A stretch of DNA of 64,000 nucleotides from Sphingobacterium sp. UBA7855 (GCA_002500745.1 DLST01000015.1:238306-302305); one strand, 5' to 3'; positions 1 to 9,998 are shown, counted from the stretch's first letter. Notes: a model not told the origin generated them from the letters alone. Numbers and translations are program-made.

Positions 1-2
1 TT

Positions 3-680
3 AAAAATAACGACAGCAGCAATGCATCGGCATTTTTATATCAGGCACTTTCTTTGGCTAACCGCACCGATAACAGGGATGATATTGCAACCATTAATTT
101 AAATATCAGCAATTTTCAGTTGTACAGTGGGGATTTTGAGCGAGCCGAAGAAAGCGCACAAAACTATCATACGTACGTGATGAAGAGCAAAAGTTATGTG
201 GAACAGGCAAACGCCTGGCTTCTAATTGCTATGGCGCGAGCGGGACAGGGAAAATATAAAACGGCCGAAAATAACATCATTCGCAGTGCGATACCACTAT
301 TCAATAAAGCCAAAGCGTATGAGGGAAAGATTTTTGCCTGGGAAATGCTTGCGGAAATCTATTTTAATCAGCATAAATATACCGAAGCCCAATGGTTTCT
401 GCTGCAGGCCCGAGATCTGGCGAATGCGAAAAAACTACGTAGCGAACTCGCAGAAATTGAATATTTGCTAGCCTCCTCCAAACAAAAGGATGGTAACTTT
501 AAGGTGGCAATCAAAGAGTTTGTGCAGGCCGCAGAGTTGGCCGCAGACGAAAATAATAAGCAACTGTCGTTGGCGATACTGGACAAACTCGGCGAAGTAT
601 ACCTTGTGTTAAAGGACTATCCATCGGCTGATCAGACGTACAAAGCCTATACACAGTTAAAAAATGAACTGTATAAATAA
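3..680 (+). CDS. TPR-repeat protein, 3' part only
   Basis: The reading frame is already open at the first complete codon of the window, so the gene begins upstream; the TTG at 54 is probably internal. The visible part is a run of paired amphipathic helices typical of tetratricopeptide repeats, for example SGDFERAEES, QGKYKTAENN, QHKYTEAQWF, DGNFKVAIKEF and LKDYPSADQTY, each about 35-40 residues apart. TPR arrays are protein-interaction scaffolds. No enzymatic domain is visible in this fragment. The frame ends right after the last repeat (NELYK), so any signal or catalytic part would have to lie before the window. In Bacteroidota such proteins are often tetratricopeptide sensors or the N-terminal part of regulators, but nothing here decides that. 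Confidence 0.8.
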   Translation, partial: KNNDSSNASAFLYQALSLANRTDNRDDIATINLNISNFQLYSGDFERAEESAQNYHTYVMKSKSYVEQANAWLLIAMARAGQGKYKTAENNIIRSAIPLFNKAKAYEGKIFAWEMLAEIYFNQHKYTEAQWFLLQARDLANAKKLRSELAEIEYLLASSKQKDGNFKVAIKEFVQAAELAADENNKQLSLAILDKLGEVYLVLKDYPSADQTYKAYTQLKNELYK

Positions 681-878
681 AACAATCTACCCATTCTGCT
701 GGTCTACTGAAAGAGCAGTTTAAAGAGCGACATTAAGCTTTTTGTAAATATTGAAAGATAAATCAAATTAATTTTTAGATTCTGCGGTAATGTGCTATGA
801 ATTTCACTAAATTTAGCACGCTTATCAAAAAAAGCTGAATATTTTTTAAAAAGAATGATTAATAAAACCGTCGAAAAT

Positions 879-3005
879 ATGTTTAGAAAACTCATATTTG
901 CACTTTTTGTTGTATCCATTGTATCTTGTGGTTCAAAACCACGAGTTGCACTTCCTGATGACGGAGGGCTTAAACCAAGCACGCAGCATCAGATCATCGC
1001 CAAGGAAGTCTCTGGATTATTGGAAAATGCAAGCTACAAAAAGGTCAAAATGAACGATTCAATATCGGGCATTATATACGATAATCTGATCAAAAGTTTG
1101 GATCAAGGCAAAAATTACCTGCTTCAGTCGGATATTGATGAATTTCAGTCCTACAAAAGCAATCTTGCCCAGGACATTAAAAATGGAGATCTATCAGCTG
1201 CTTTCCATATTTTCAACGTGTATTCGAAGAGATACCTGGACAGAATGCAATATGCGCTTTCAGAAATCGGCAAAAAACAGGATTATACGAAAGACGAGTA
1301 TTACCAGCCTAACCGTGAAAAATTAGGATGGTTCAAAACGGCAGAAGAGGCCAACGACCAATGGCGTAAACGGGTGAAATATGACCTGCTCAACTTAGAA
1401 ACTGCCAGTGGAAAATCTACCGACAGTGCAAAGACCAAACAGGTAGAGACATTAAAAAAACGCTACGTCAATTTGATCTCTCAGGCAAAAAAAACCAACG
1501 CAAACGATGCTTTTCAGATCGTAATGCAAGCGTTGACAGATGCTGTAGACCCACATACTTCTTATTTTAATCCATCTTTTGCCCAGGCATTTAATGAGGG
1601 AATGGCCAATACTTTTGAAGGAATTGGTGCAAGATTATCCATCGATAATGAAGCGGTAAGCATCTTTGAAATTATCCCCGGCGGACCTATTTTCAAAGAC
1701 AAGAGCATTCACGTCAATGATAAAATCATCGCTGTAGCGCAGGGAAAAGATGGTGAATTTGAAGATATTATTGGCTGGAGACTTGATGCTGCTGTAGCAA
1801 AAATCAAAGGTCCAAAGGGAACAATCGTCCGCCTGAAAATTATTCCTGCAGGCCAGCCAATGAATTCTCACCCACGGATTGTATCCCTTGTACGGGAGAA
1901 AATCGTCGTTGAAGAAGAGTCTGCAAAAAAAGAAATCATGAACGTCAAAGGATCGGACGGAAAAATGTATAAAGTGGGGATCATCAACATCCCTAAATTC
2001 TACATGGATTTTGAGGCTTACAGAAGACGTGACCCAAATTACAAGAGCACAACGAGAGATGTTAGGATGATATTAGACACACTGAAACAACAAAAAGTGG
2101 ATGCGGTGGTTATCGACCTGCGCTTTAATGGTGGTGGTTCTTTACCTGAAGCAATTGATTTGACAGGTCTATTTATTGACAAGGGTCCTGTTGTACAGGT
2201 GAGAGATACAAAAAATAACATTGATGTTGAAGAAGATAAAAATGCCGGTGTTTCCTGGGATGGTCCACTGGGCGTTATGATCAACCGTTTCTCGGCTTCG
2301 GCTTCTGAAATCTTTGCTGGTGCGATCCAAGATTATGGAAGAGGGATTATCCTAGGATCTCAAAGTTACGGCAAGGGCACAGTGCAATCGGCAATAGACA
2401 TGTCGCGTGTGATCAGCCCGACCAGCCGATTGCTGTTAAAGGCATCGGGTGAAAAAGACCCGGACACCCCAGAAGGCGCTCCTCAGTATGGACAGATCAA
2501 TATTACATTGGGTAAATTTTATCGGGTTAACGGAAGTAGTACACAACATAAAGGTGTGACACCTGATATCGTATTCCCTTCTCAGTTTTCTGCAGAGAAA
2601 TTTGGCGAAAGCTCAGAAAAATCAGCACTGCCTTGGGATCAAATCCAATCAAGCAACTTCAAAAAAGTAGCTGACCTGAGTGCGATCGATAAAAAATTGG
2701 AAGCAATGCATGAGGCACGTATCAAAAACTCATTGGAATATAAATATCTGAAAGAGGACATTGAAGAAGCCCAAAAGGATGAGGATGTCAAAATTCCATT
2801 GGAATTCAACAAATTCAAAAAAGATAAAGATGACAACCTCAAGAAAAACAGAGATCGCATCAACGCTTTATTGAAATTACAGGGTAAACCAGCTTGGGAA
2901 GAAGGCAAGTCACAGCCTAAAATCGATCTGGATTTTGTGAAAGACGAAAGTGCAAAAGTGATGACCGACTATATCATCAACTTTGGTACGAAAAAGCCGA
3001 TGTAA
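879..3005 (+). CDS. prc: Carboxy-terminal processing protease, S41 family (Prc/Tsp-like)
   Basis: Periplasmic C-terminal processing protease with a Ser-Lys dyad. An ATG at 855 is in frame, but the one at 879 starts directly before a lipoprotein-type signal (LFVVSIVSC), so I prefer it; that gives about 708 residues. Residue numbers below count from 855. The order is an N-terminal Tsp domain, a PDZ domain around residues 255-340 (GIGARLSIDNEAVSI, then IIPGGPI), the S41 core, and a charged lysine-rich C-terminal domain typical of Prc. The motif RFSASASEIFAGA supplies the nucleophile S482, with D493 in QDYGR and the general base K507 in SYGKGTVQS. The family trims or degrades periplasmic proteins and, in E. 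coli, endopeptidases acting on peptidoglycan. It stands alone and is followed by a strong terminator. Confidence 0.93.
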   Translation: MFRKLIFALFVVSIVSCGSKPRVALPDDGGLKPSTQHQIIAKEVSGLLENASYKKVKMNDSISGIIYDNLIKSLDQGKNYLLQSDIDEFQSYKSNLAQDIKNGDLSAAFHIFNVYSKRYLDRMQYALSEIGKKQDYTKDEYYQPNREKLGWFKTAEEANDQWRKRVKYDLLNLETASGKSTDSAKTKQVETLKKRYVNLISQAKKTNANDAFQIVMQALTDAVDPHTSYFNPSFAQAFNEGMANTFEGIGARLSIDNEAVSIFEIIPGGPIFKDKSIHVNDKIIAVAQGKDGEFEDIIGWRLDAAVAKIKGPKGTIVRLKIIPAGQPMNSHPRIVSLVREKIVVEEESAKKEIMNVKGSDGKMYKVGIINIPKFYMDFEAYRRRDPNYKSTTRDVRMILDTLKQQKVDAVVIDLRFNGGGSLPEAIDLTGLFIDKGPVVQVRDTKNNIDVEEDKNAGVSWDGPLGVMINRFSASASEIFAGAIQDYGRGIILGSQSYGKGTVQSAIDMSRVISPTSRLLLKASGEKDPDTPEGAPQYGQINITLGKFYRVNGSSTQHKGVTPDIVFPSQFSAEKFGESSEKSALPWDQIQSSNFKKVADLSAIDKKLEAMHEARIKNSLEYKYLKEDIEEAQKDEDVKIPLEFNKFKKDKDDNLKKNRDRINALLKLQGKPAWEEGKSQPKIDLDFVKDESAKVMTDYIINFGTKKPM

Positions 3006-3041
3006 TTTCACCAAAAACTAAAACTGTAAAGTAAATGGCAA

Positions 3042-3070
3042 GGCAACCCTGATTAGGGTTGCCTTTTTTT
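3042..3070 (+). terminator. Rho-independent terminator of the S41 protease gene
   Basis: A perfect 9-bp stem (GGCAACCCT, loop GATT, AGGGTTGCC) is followed at once by seven T. It lies 36 nt after the protease stop codon. Confidence 0.93.
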
Positions 3071-3262
3071 ATGACACTCATCACTTTGGAGGGGTCTTAA
3101 CATTAAATTCACGTTTTATTTGTAACTTATCGCTACATTGATTGTTTTTGGTAATCTACCGCCGCTATATGACGCCCAATAATCCAATGCGTATCGCTAA
3201 GCAAAGGATCGGGATACCATAGCGCAGTAGGTTGTCAAGTTAAACGTATAAAAAAGAATATC

Positions 3263-4093
3263 ATGAGACATATCCTCCTGTTAACTGACTTTTCAGAAAA
3301 TGCTCTTCTAGCAGCAAAGCAAGTTGCACTCTGTACAGAAGCCTGGAAAACGCAAAAGGTAATTGTATATCACACGTACAATAGTGTTACCGTCGTCGAC
3401 AATGAACCTATTGTTGTTGTCAATGAAGAAGTAAAAGCGGCCAAAGAAAAGGAACTTGCAGACTGGTTCGACGAAATTAGACTACTGTTCCCACCGCAAG
3501 TAGCCTTATCCTATCAAATGGAAGACATTGATTTACCGATGGGCGTTCAAGAAATATGTAGTGCCCAAGCGATTGATCTTGTCGCATTGGGTATTACAGG
3601 TCAGACAGGTTTTGCTAAAATTCTGGTAGGAAGCAATGCCATTACCCTAATGGATATATGCCCTAAACCAATGCTGATCGTTTCGCATAAGGTAGATCCG
3701 GCCGTCCCTAAAAATGTACTGGCAACAACGGATCTGAAAGAGGTGGATCGCAAACTGGATTTATTTAATTTGGATCAAGTTTTAGAAACCTTCCAAGCAA
3801 AACTATATGTCTTGAATGTTGCGAAAAAAGAGGCTTCTGCCGCAGACCTGGCGCAGGAATTAAAGCATCTTCATGAGCGCCTGGACAAATACCATCCGAT
3901 TTATGACTACATTAGTCACGACGATGTTGCAGTCGGTATTGAAGAATATGCAAAAGAGAAACACATTGATCTCATCCTTTCATTCCATAAAAAGCAGGGA
4001 CTATTATCTAGCCTATTCAAAAGCAGCATATCAAAAAAGATCGCCTGGAATGGCTCCGCCAACTTATTGGTTATTCCCATGGATAGATCATAA
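3263..4093 (+). CDS. Universal stress protein, two UspA domains
   Basis: A cytoplasmic UspA-superfamily protein of 276 residues, which is twice the usual domain length. The first domain opens with the typical strand MRHILLLTDFSENA and ends with LGITGQTG and LVGSNAITLM, a nucleotide-loop-like segment. The second domain starts near residue 150 (NVLATTDLKEVDRKL) and is more divergent, with no clear glycine loop. Tandem Usp proteins bind ATP or AMP and are linked to stress survival; the precise role is not known. A paralogue of the same length lies about 0.8 kb downstream, on the other side of a DoxX gene. The two share the LLLTDFS(E/D)NA opening and a YHTY motif near residue 35, so they probably arose by duplication. 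Confidence 0.9.
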   Translation: MRHILLLTDFSENALLAAKQVALCTEAWKTQKVIVYHTYNSVTVVDNEPIVVVNEEVKAAKEKELADWFDEIRLLFPPQVALSYQMEDIDLPMGVQEICSAQAIDLVALGITGQTGFAKILVGSNAITLMDICPKPMLIVSHKVDPAVPKNVLATTDLKEVDRKLDLFNLDQVLETFQAKLYVLNVAKKEASAADLAQELKHLHERLDKYHPIYDYISHDDVAVGIEEYAKEKHIDLILSFHKKQGLLSSLFKSSISKKIAWNGSANLLVIPMDRS

Positions 4094-4150
4094 ATACAAT
4101 ATATTTTCACATAAAACCATCGCAATGAAAGTGAAAAGTGCTCGTTATAG

Positions 4151-4183
4151 TGAAGCCACAATCCTTTAGGAATCGTGGCTTCA
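4151..4183. terminator. Inverted repeat between convergent usp and DoxX genes
   Basis: A 9-bp perfect stem (TGAAGCCAC with GTGGCTTCA) encloses a 15-nt loop that can pair partly within itself. It lies between two convergent genes, where a bidirectional terminator is expected. Neither side has a good T run, so this is a tentative call. Confidence 0.5.
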
Positions 4184-4211
4184 ATAACGTATATCGTTCT
4201 AGGAAAACCGT

Positions 4212-4619
4212 TTATTTTTTATCAACGGAGTGCTTACCGGGACCGATAAGTATAAGTCCTAAAAATACAAAAAAGAGCTCAATTGCATGAGATGCACCAG
4301 AGATACCGTCTCCTTTGGAAAGATGCATTAATCCAGCGATAACCATTGTAAAAGCAAGCAATAGTGCTGCTGGTCTAAAAAAAAGACCCAACAACAAAAA
4401 TAGCCCTCCAACAGTTTCGGTCACTGCCGCCATAAATCCCCAAAATGTAGGCATAAAATGAATACCAATCGTGCCCATTGATTTACCTACGCCGGCCCAA
4501 AGATCGGGGCCGCCTTGTAACTTGGGCAGACCGTGCATAATCATCATCACGCCCAATCCAATGCGCAAAACCAAAAGACCTGTATCCCTATACTTACTCA
4601 ATGAATTCCAAATTGCCAT
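4212..4619 (-). CDS. DoxX family membrane protein
   Basis: A small inner-membrane protein of 135 residues with four hydrophobic segments: about residues 14-32 (GLLVLRIGLGVMMIMHG), 58-80, 84-100 and 112-127. The LRIGLGVMMIMHGLPKL opening and the position of the fourth helix are typical of the DoxX family. Members are variously linked to redox homeostasis or to quinone oxidoreductases; the biochemical role here is unknown. It sits between two universal stress protein genes on the opposite strand, which fits a stress-related context but does not prove one. The length is normal for the family. Confidence 0.85.
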   Translation of the reverse strand: MAIWNSLSKYRDTGLLVLRIGLGVMMIMHGLPKLQGGPDLWAGVGKSMGTIGIHFMPTFWGFMAAVTETVGGLFLLLGLFFRPAALLLAFTMVIAGLMHLSKGDGISGASHAIELFFVFLGLILIGPGKHSVDKK

Positions 4620-4827
4620 ATAAAACGCTTAAATTATGAATAGATGAACAAAACCACTCGCCCTAAATTAATGAAATTATTTAAATTGAAAAGCTCCACA
4701 GCGCTATGCTAGGAATAAATTTATTGCATTTTTAATACTTTATGTGTAATTTAATAGCTATATAATCGATAATAAAACGGTGAGCTGCAACAGAAAACAC
4801 GACCTAAGTCGGTAATAGCTTAGCGAT

Positions 4828-4867
4828 GGATTATGTGATACACAAATGGATGATGTGATACACAAAT
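4828..4867 (+). promoter_or_regulatory. Tandem 20-bp repeat, each copy with a TGTGATACACA palindrome
   Basis: Two adjacent 20-nt units (4828-4847 and 4848-4867) differ at one base only. Each contains the palindrome TGTG-ATA-CACA. The second unit ends 11 nt before the ATG of the second usp gene. Two identical palindromes exactly 20 bp apart (about two helical turns) look like a tandem operator, but no regulator is identified. Confidence 0.5.
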
Positions 4868-4878
4868 AACTAATAAGG

Positions 4879-5709
4879 ATGAAAAACCTACTCTTGTTAA
4901 CAGACTTTTCGGACAATGCCTTTGCCGCTGCTCGATACGCCGCGCAATTGGCTCCGCTATGGGGCATTGAAAAGGTGGTCTTGTACCATACGTACGAAGT
5001 AATCCCTACGGTAGGTACCGAACCTGTTGTTATCAGCAATTCAGAAATTCTAGAGGAGAAACAAAAGGATCTCAATACCTGGCAACAGGAGCTGATGCTG
5101 CTTTTTCCGGAAGGGATAGCTTGGAAATCTGTGCTCGAAGAATATGAACTAAGCTACGGCGTAAACCGTACTTGTGCAGAGGAGGATATTGACCTCGTGA
5201 TCGTTGGTACCGCAGGTAAAAGCGGCTTAAAGAAATTACTACTCGGAAGCAATACGCTCAAGCTGATCGAAAATTGTCACACACCTTTACTGGTGGTTCC
5301 CGCACGGGCCGAACTTAGGGTACCGAAAAAGATATTGATAGCCTCAAATCTTAAGGAAGTAAAACTAAAATTAAACCGCCTTTTGATCAATGCATCTGAA
5401 GTATTGCGTAAAAGTGAGGTATATGTGGTACATGTCACCAAAGAGGATCCTGCAAATAAAGCTGTAAATGCTGAAATAACGATCATGAAAGATCTGCTAG
5501 CGCCCTACAATCCCCTGTATAGTTATATCCTTCATACAGACATTGCCCTGGGCATTAACCAATACATCAACGAAAATAATATTGATATGATGGTTACTTT
5601 CCACCGCGACAAGGGCTTGTTAAGCCGAATTTTCAATACCAGTTTAGCACAAAAGATGGCTTGGAAGAGTCAGGCTGCAATGATGGTCATTCCGGTACAT
5701 TCGGGCTAA
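4879..5709 (+). CDS. Universal stress protein, two UspA domains (second paralogue)
   Basis: A cytoplasmic tandem UspA protein of 276 residues, the same length as the gene at 3263. It opens with MKNLLLLTDFSDNAFAAA. The first domain ends in IVGTAGKSGLKKLLLGSN, the nucleotide-binding loop region, which is better preserved than in its paralogue. The second domain begins near residue 148 (KILIASNLKEVKL). An AAGGATG sequence overlaps the ATG at 4879, and the start is supported by conservation with the paralogue. A tandem palindromic repeat ends 11 nt upstream, so the two copies may be regulated differently. Role beyond general stress binding of nucleotides is unknown. Confidence 0.9.
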   Translation: MKNLLLLTDFSDNAFAAARYAAQLAPLWGIEKVVLYHTYEVIPTVGTEPVVISNSEILEEKQKDLNTWQQELMLLFPEGIAWKSVLEEYELSYGVNRTCAEEDIDLVIVGTAGKSGLKKLLLGSNTLKLIENCHTPLLVVPARAELRVPKKILIASNLKEVKLKLNRLLINASEVLRKSEVYVVHVTKEDPANKAVNAEITIMKDLLAPYNPLYSYILHTDIALGINQYINENNIDMMVTFHRDKGLLSRIFNTSLAQKMAWKSQAAMMVIPVHSG

Positions 5710-5730
5710 TCAGAATAGGTGTTGCAGCTA

Positions 5731-5775
5731 AATGCTGTTCAGCTGCACCTACAAGTAAGTTAGCTGAACAGCATT
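5731..5775. terminator. 14-bp inverted repeat between convergent genes
   Basis: AATGCTGTTCAGCT at 5731-5744 is the exact reverse complement of 5762-5775. The second arm lies inside the last codons of the LD-carboxypeptidase gene. It separates the convergent usp and LD-carboxypeptidase genes. There is no T run, so it may slow rather than stop RNA polymerase, or act as an mRNA 3' stabilising hairpin for both genes. Confidence 0.5.
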
Positions 5776-6651
5776 AGCCGTGGTTTTCAATGCCACTTTT
5801 CGGCCAAATACGAGGGCATGATTGTCATCGATATGACCTGCCGGATAGGCAAACGCTACCGGAAAATCGTATTCTTTAACTTTATCCCACACAATTTCTT
5901 CCACACTTTGGCCAAAAGCAGGGTCGTTGTCCTTCATGGCAGAGAAACCGCCGACAATAAGACCGCTCAATTTTTTTAGTTTTCCCGCACGCTTCAATGC
6001 CCACAGCATGCGATCGACAGAATAGTAAGCTTCACCAACATCTTCAATAAATAGAATCTTATTTTTGTAATTGACATCCGAATCAGATGCAAGCACAGAG
6101 AGTAAGATGGCTAAATTTCCGCCGACCAATTTTCCTCGGCCTTCACCTGCACGATTGGGATAGACGCGCTGCTCATAGCTATAATCCATATTATAACCAA
6201 ATAAGGCATTTTTTAGCGTTTCCAAAGAGGCTTTTGTTCCCGTCTCAAAAGACTTGGGCATCTGTCCATGTATTGTGGCTACTTTAAAGTTCCGTTGAAT
6301 ATGACTATGCAATACCGTAATATCGCTAAAACCGACCAGCCACTTGGGCTGTTTTTCGAAGTTGGAGAAATCGATTTCATCGACAATCCGGACACAACCG
6401 TAGCCGCCCCTTGCGGCGAATACAGCCTTAATCGATGGATCGTCCAGTGCCCACTGCAAATCAGCTGCTCGTAAGCTGTCTTGTCCGGCAAACTGGTGGT
6501 ACGATGTGCTGACAGTCGCTCCGACCACAACCTCCAATCCCCAGCTCTCCAATGTTTTGAGGCCTACATCAATAGATCCACGAATAAAACTCGCAGGACA
6601 GACGATCGCTACTTTATCGCCTACTTTCAGAAAATCAGGTATTTTGGACAT
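5749..6651 (-). CDS. LD-carboxypeptidase, S66 family
   Basis: A serine peptidase of the LdcA/MccF family, about 300 residues from the ATG at 6651. The longer frame only adds a TTG start, so I reject it. LdcA enzymes remove the terminal D-Ala from the tetrapeptide during peptidoglycan recycling; MccF relatives cleave acylated nucleotides. The nucleophile serine is in GFSDIT (about residue 109), the glutamate is in LFIEDVGEAYYS, and the histidine is in PAGHIDDNH, so the Ser-Glu-His triad is intact. The GGYG motif preceding the active site is present. No signal peptide is visible, which fits a cytoplasmic recycling enzyme. It stands alone between usp and metG. Confidence 0.88.
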   Translation of the reverse strand: MSKIPDFLKVGDKVAIVCPASFIRGSIDVGLKTLESWGLEVVVGATVSTSYHQFAGQDSLRAADLQWALDDPSIKAVFAARGGYGCVRIVDEIDFSNFEKQPKWLVGFSDITVLHSHIQRNFKVATIHGQMPKSFETGTKASLETLKNALFGYNMDYSYEQRVYPNRAGEGRGKLVGGNLAILLSVLASDSDVNYKNKILFIEDVGEAYYSVDRMLWALKRAGKLKKLSGLIVGGFSAMKDNDPAFGQSVEEIVWDKVKEYDFPVAFAYPAGHIDDNHALVFGRKVALKTTANAVQLTYL

Positions 6652-6849
6652 CTTTTTATCGCTAATGATCAAACAACCGGAAGCACAAAGGCTAGACCCT
6701 AATAAAAAATTTATGGGAAAACTATGTGCTTATCCCTACAAATAAACGTAAATTTATCTGAGTTTTCTACCGCTATTTGGAATAATATTTTTGCGATTGT
6801 TTGATATGATACGCATTTATATTGCATATAAACAGCAATTTATCTAAGT

Positions 6850-8961
6850 TTGCCAAAGAAAACAAGTACACACTTTAATATCGTTCAAGCATTGAGTATT
6901 CTAGATAAAAAACGTTATACCATCACATCGGCATTACCGTATGCCAATGGTCCTTTACATATTGGACACCTTGCTGGAGCATACATCCCTGGGGATATCT
7001 TTGTCCGCTATTTGCGTCTAAATCAAAAAGATGTCGTTTATGTATGTGGTTCGGATGAGCATGGTGCGGCGATTACCATCCGTGCAAAAAAAGAGGGCAT
7101 TACCCCGCAACAAATCATTGACAAATACAATCAACAAATTAAAGAAAGCTTTGAAGAGTTTGGGATTTCTTTCGATATATACCACCGTACGTCAGAACCT
7201 ATACATCACCAGTTATCGCAGGATTTCTTCTTGAACCTTTACAACAAAGGCGAATTTGTCGAAAAATTTTCCGAACAGTACTACGATGAGGAGTACCACC
7301 AGTTTTTGGCCGACCGCTATATTACAGGTACTTGTCCAAATTGTAAGTCCGAAGGTGCCTATGGCGACCAATGTGAAAAGTGTGGCACATCCCTCAGCCC
7401 GACAGACCTGATCAATCCGATTTCGACATTGAGCGGAAAAACACCGGTATTGAAAGAAACAAAGCACTGGTACCTTCCTTTAGATAAATACCAACCATGG
7501 CTTGAAAAATGGCTGATCGAAGGAAAGAAAAATATCCTTAAATCCAACGTGTTTGGGCAATGCCAGTCTTGGCTTAAATCGGGTTTACAACCGCGTTCAA
7601 TGACCCGTGATCTGGACTGGGGTGTCGATGTGCCGTTGGAAGAAGCACAGGGTAAAAAACTTTATGTCTGGTTGGATGCGCCTATCGGTTACATCTCTGC
7701 AACGAAACAGTGGGCATTAGACCATGGCAAAAACTGGGAGGACTATTGGAAAACACATGAAAACCCTGCCGATGATTCTACATTGATCCATTTTATCGGA
7801 AAAGATAATATTGTCTTCCACTGTATTATTTTCCCCGCTATTCTTCATGCGCACGGCGGTTACATTTTGCCTGAAAATATTCCGGCCAACGAATTCCTTA
7901 ACCTGGAGGGCGATAAGCTGTCTACTTCTAGAAACCACGCGGTTTGGCTACATGAATATCTACAGGAATTCCCAAACAAACAGGATGAATTGCGTTATGT
8001 ATTAACGTCTATATTACCAGAAACATCAGATGCTGAGTTTACCTGGAAGGACTTCCAGGCCCGTATAAACAATGAGCTGGTAGCTATCTTGGGCAACTTT
8101 GTGAACCGTGTTATGGTACTTTCCCACAAATATTTTGATGGTAGGGTATTGAGGGGAGCTGCATTGTCTACGGTAGACCAAGCGGTATTGGATGAATTAA
8201 AATCATATCCGGTTTCTATTAAATCTTCTTTAGAACAATTCCGTTTCCGCGAAGCTTTGGCAGAATTCATGAATGTTGCCCGCCTTGGCAATAAGTATCT
8301 TGCGGATGAGGAACCATGGAAAATCATCAAAACGGATGAAGAACGGGTTAAAACAATATTAAACGTAGCGGCACAGATCGTTGCGAACCTTGCTGTCCTT
8401 GCGCAGCCGTTTTTGCCTAAAACAGCAACCAAATTATTTGAAATGCTCAATTTTCCTCAGGGGAACTGGAATGACGCAGGTTCAGATGTGTTGATTGAGG
8501 TGGGGCATCAATTGGGTGAAGTACAACTGTTATTTGAAAAGATAACAGACGAACAGGTCGACTTGCAGCTTGATAAGCTTACAGCAGCGAAAGCAAAAAA
8601 CCTAGCCGACAACGCCAAAGTTGCTCCTGCAAAAGAAAATATCAGCTTCGACGATTTTGTTAAAATGGATATCCGTGTCGGAACCATTACAGCAGCTGAA
8701 AAAGTTGCCAAAACAAAGAAATTATTGAAGTTGACCATCGATACGGGTATTGATACACGGACGGTAGTTTCGGGTATTGCAGAATTCTTTAGCCCTGAAG
8801 AAATTGTGGGCCGTCAGGTGTCCATATTGGTCAACCTTGAACCCCGGGAAATAAAAGGAATTATGTCGCAGGGAATGATCCTTATGGCAGAAGATGCCGA
8901 TGGTAGACTGGATTTCGTCAAACCAGAGACAACAATTAAAGTAGGAAGTACGGTGCGTTAA
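6850..8961 (+). CDS. metG: Methionyl-tRNA synthetase with C-terminal tRNA-binding domain
   Basis: Charges tRNA-Met with methionine in the cytoplasm. Residues 37-40 are the HIGH motif, in a [14 protein letters not shown] context. The class I KMSKS motif appears as KLSTS at about 356-360. A zinc knuckle (CPNC, then CEKC about 13 residues on) lies near residue 162. The last 110 residues form an EMAPII-like tRNA-binding domain ([12 protein letters not shown]), which dimerises the enzyme in bacteria. The frame has no ATG before the HIGH region: the candidate starts are TTG at 6850 and TTG at 6892. The latter gives [20 protein letters not shown], closer to the usual family length. The gene is followed by a good terminator. 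Confidence 0.95.
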   Translation: MPKKTSTHFNIVQALSILDKKRYTITSALPYANGPLHIGHLAGAYIPGDIFVRYLRLNQKDVVYVCGSDEHGAAITIRAKKEGITPQQIIDKYNQQIKESFEEFGISFDIYHRTSEPIHHQLSQDFFLNLYNKGEFVEKFSEQYYDEEYHQFLADRYITGTCPNCKSEGAYGDQCEKCGTSLSPTDLINPISTLSGKTPVLKETKHWYLPLDKYQPWLEKWLIEGKKNILKSNVFGQCQSWLKSGLQPRSMTRDLDWGVDVPLEEAQGKKLYVWLDAPIGYISATKQWALDHGKNWEDYWKTHENPADDSTLIHFIGKDNIVFHCIIFPAILHAHGGYILPENIPANEFLNLEGDKLSTSRNHAVWLHEYLQEFPNKQDELRYVLTSILPETSDAEFTWKDFQARINNELVAILGNFVNRVMVLSHKYFDGRVLRGAALSTVDQAVLDELKSYPVSIKSSLEQFRFREALAEFMNVARLGNKYLADEEPWKIIKTDEERVKTILNVAAQIVANLAVLAQPFLPKTATKLFEMLNFPQGNWNDAGSDVLIEVGHQLGEVQLLFEKITDEQVDLQLDKLTAAKAKNLADNAKVAPAKENISFDDFVKMDIRVGTITAAEKVAKTKKLLKLTIDTGIDTRTVVSGIAEFFSPEEIVGRQVSILVNLEPREIKGIMSQGMILMAEDADGRLDFVKPETTIKVGSTVR

Positions 8962-8987
8962 TAGCAAACGCCGGACATGTATAATAA

Positions 8988-9015
8988 AAGCCTGTTCGTG
9001 TGGACAGGCTTTTTT
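8988..9015 (+). terminator. Rho-independent terminator of metG
   Basis: An 8-bp stem (AAGCCTGT with ACAGGCTT, 8-nt loop) running into a T tract, 26 nt after the metG stop codon. Confidence 0.9.
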
Positions 9016-9096
9016 ATAGGCTATTCTTGATAGGTACTTCGAGGCCACCACTTTGTGGTAGTAGCCTATCTTTTCTCCTTTAGCATAGTTCGCTGG

Positions 9097-9891
9097 TTAA
9101 AAGAATATGCTCTGCATACGTTTCTTAAAATCCTTTTCATCCAGATAATCGTAAACCGTGTCTCTCAGCTTTTTCAGGATCTCTGCTCGAGATTCGGCCA
9201 CCACTTTTTTCTTCTTGGTGAGCACATTTGAAACCGGAGCATTTGTGATTTCCACCTTGGTTGCAAACATATTGACGTTCATACTTGGAATGGACACCCC
9301 CATGATTAGCCCTGGTAGCCCATGAATAAGTTCCGGACCACCCGGAACAGGAATTTGCCCCGCAAAAAAAGCAACCACATACACCGAATCTTGCACAATT
9401 CCATTCACTCTTCGACAGTCGTATCCGGCAATATTTCGATATTCGTCAGTATACTTCCATTTTACAGCAGGCAATGAATCTTTAAGTAAAAGTTGATCAT
9501 CACCAAATGGAAGCAATTTGAGAAACTCCTGCTGTTGAAAATTGATATAAGTTTTTGAATCTGCAAGAATGGGCTGATATCGAGTGACACTGCGGTAACT
9601 CGGAGGATAGTCTTCCTGAATGGTCTCAAATAGAGTTTCATGATCGTAAAATTTTAACATATGATGGGTCACCACCTCTGTAGGGCCATTTTTGACGGCA
9701 TTGTCGACCGTTAACTTGTCCCAGGTATCTAAATCTGGTTTGTTGAGGTAATTACGCTTCAAGAAGTTCTGCACATGAAACTTCCGTTCATAGGTCACTA
9801 TTCCGCTGCTCGGAAAATAGGCATGCTGTGCTTGTGCCGTGCTCATGCACAGCAACAAAACCCAAATCATCAATTTCGTATAGTTACTCAT
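9097..9891 (-). CDS. GLPGLI family protein
   Basis: A secreted or periplasmic protein of 264 residues, family TIGR01200, named for the motif that is visible here as HGLPGLIMGV. The open frame extends to 10002, but the ATG at 9891 has a strong ribosome site (AAAGGAG, 6 nt spacing) and begins a clean signal peptide (MSNYTKLMIWVLLLCMSTAQA). Function of the family is unknown; in Bacteroidota it usually lies beside a TonB-receptor-like beta-barrel, as it does here (the barrel gene at 9999-12785 ends about 107 nt upstream on the same strand). A two-gene operon is likely. A possible role in handling a substrate or folding of that barrel is inference. Confidence 0.9.
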   Translation of the reverse strand: MSNYTKLMIWVLLLCMSTAQAQHAYFPSSGIVTYERKFHVQNFLKRNYLNKPDLDTWDKLTVDNAVKNGPTEVVTHHMLKFYDHETLFETIQEDYPPSYRSVTRYQPILADSKTYINFQQQEFLKLLPFGDDQLLLKDSLPAVKWKYTDEYRNIAGYDCRRVNGIVQDSVYVVAFFAGQIPVPGGPELIHGLPGLIMGVSIPSMNVNMFATKVEITNAPVSNVLTKKKKVVAESRAEILKKLRDTVYDYLDEKDFKKRMQSIFF

Positions 9892-9998
9892 TTGATATCT
9901 CCTTTCATCTGTAAATAATTTTATTTTTCCATCGACCAGATGGAGCTTATCAGAATTAAAATTCACCTTAACGCTGGACAAAAAAATGGATAATTTTA

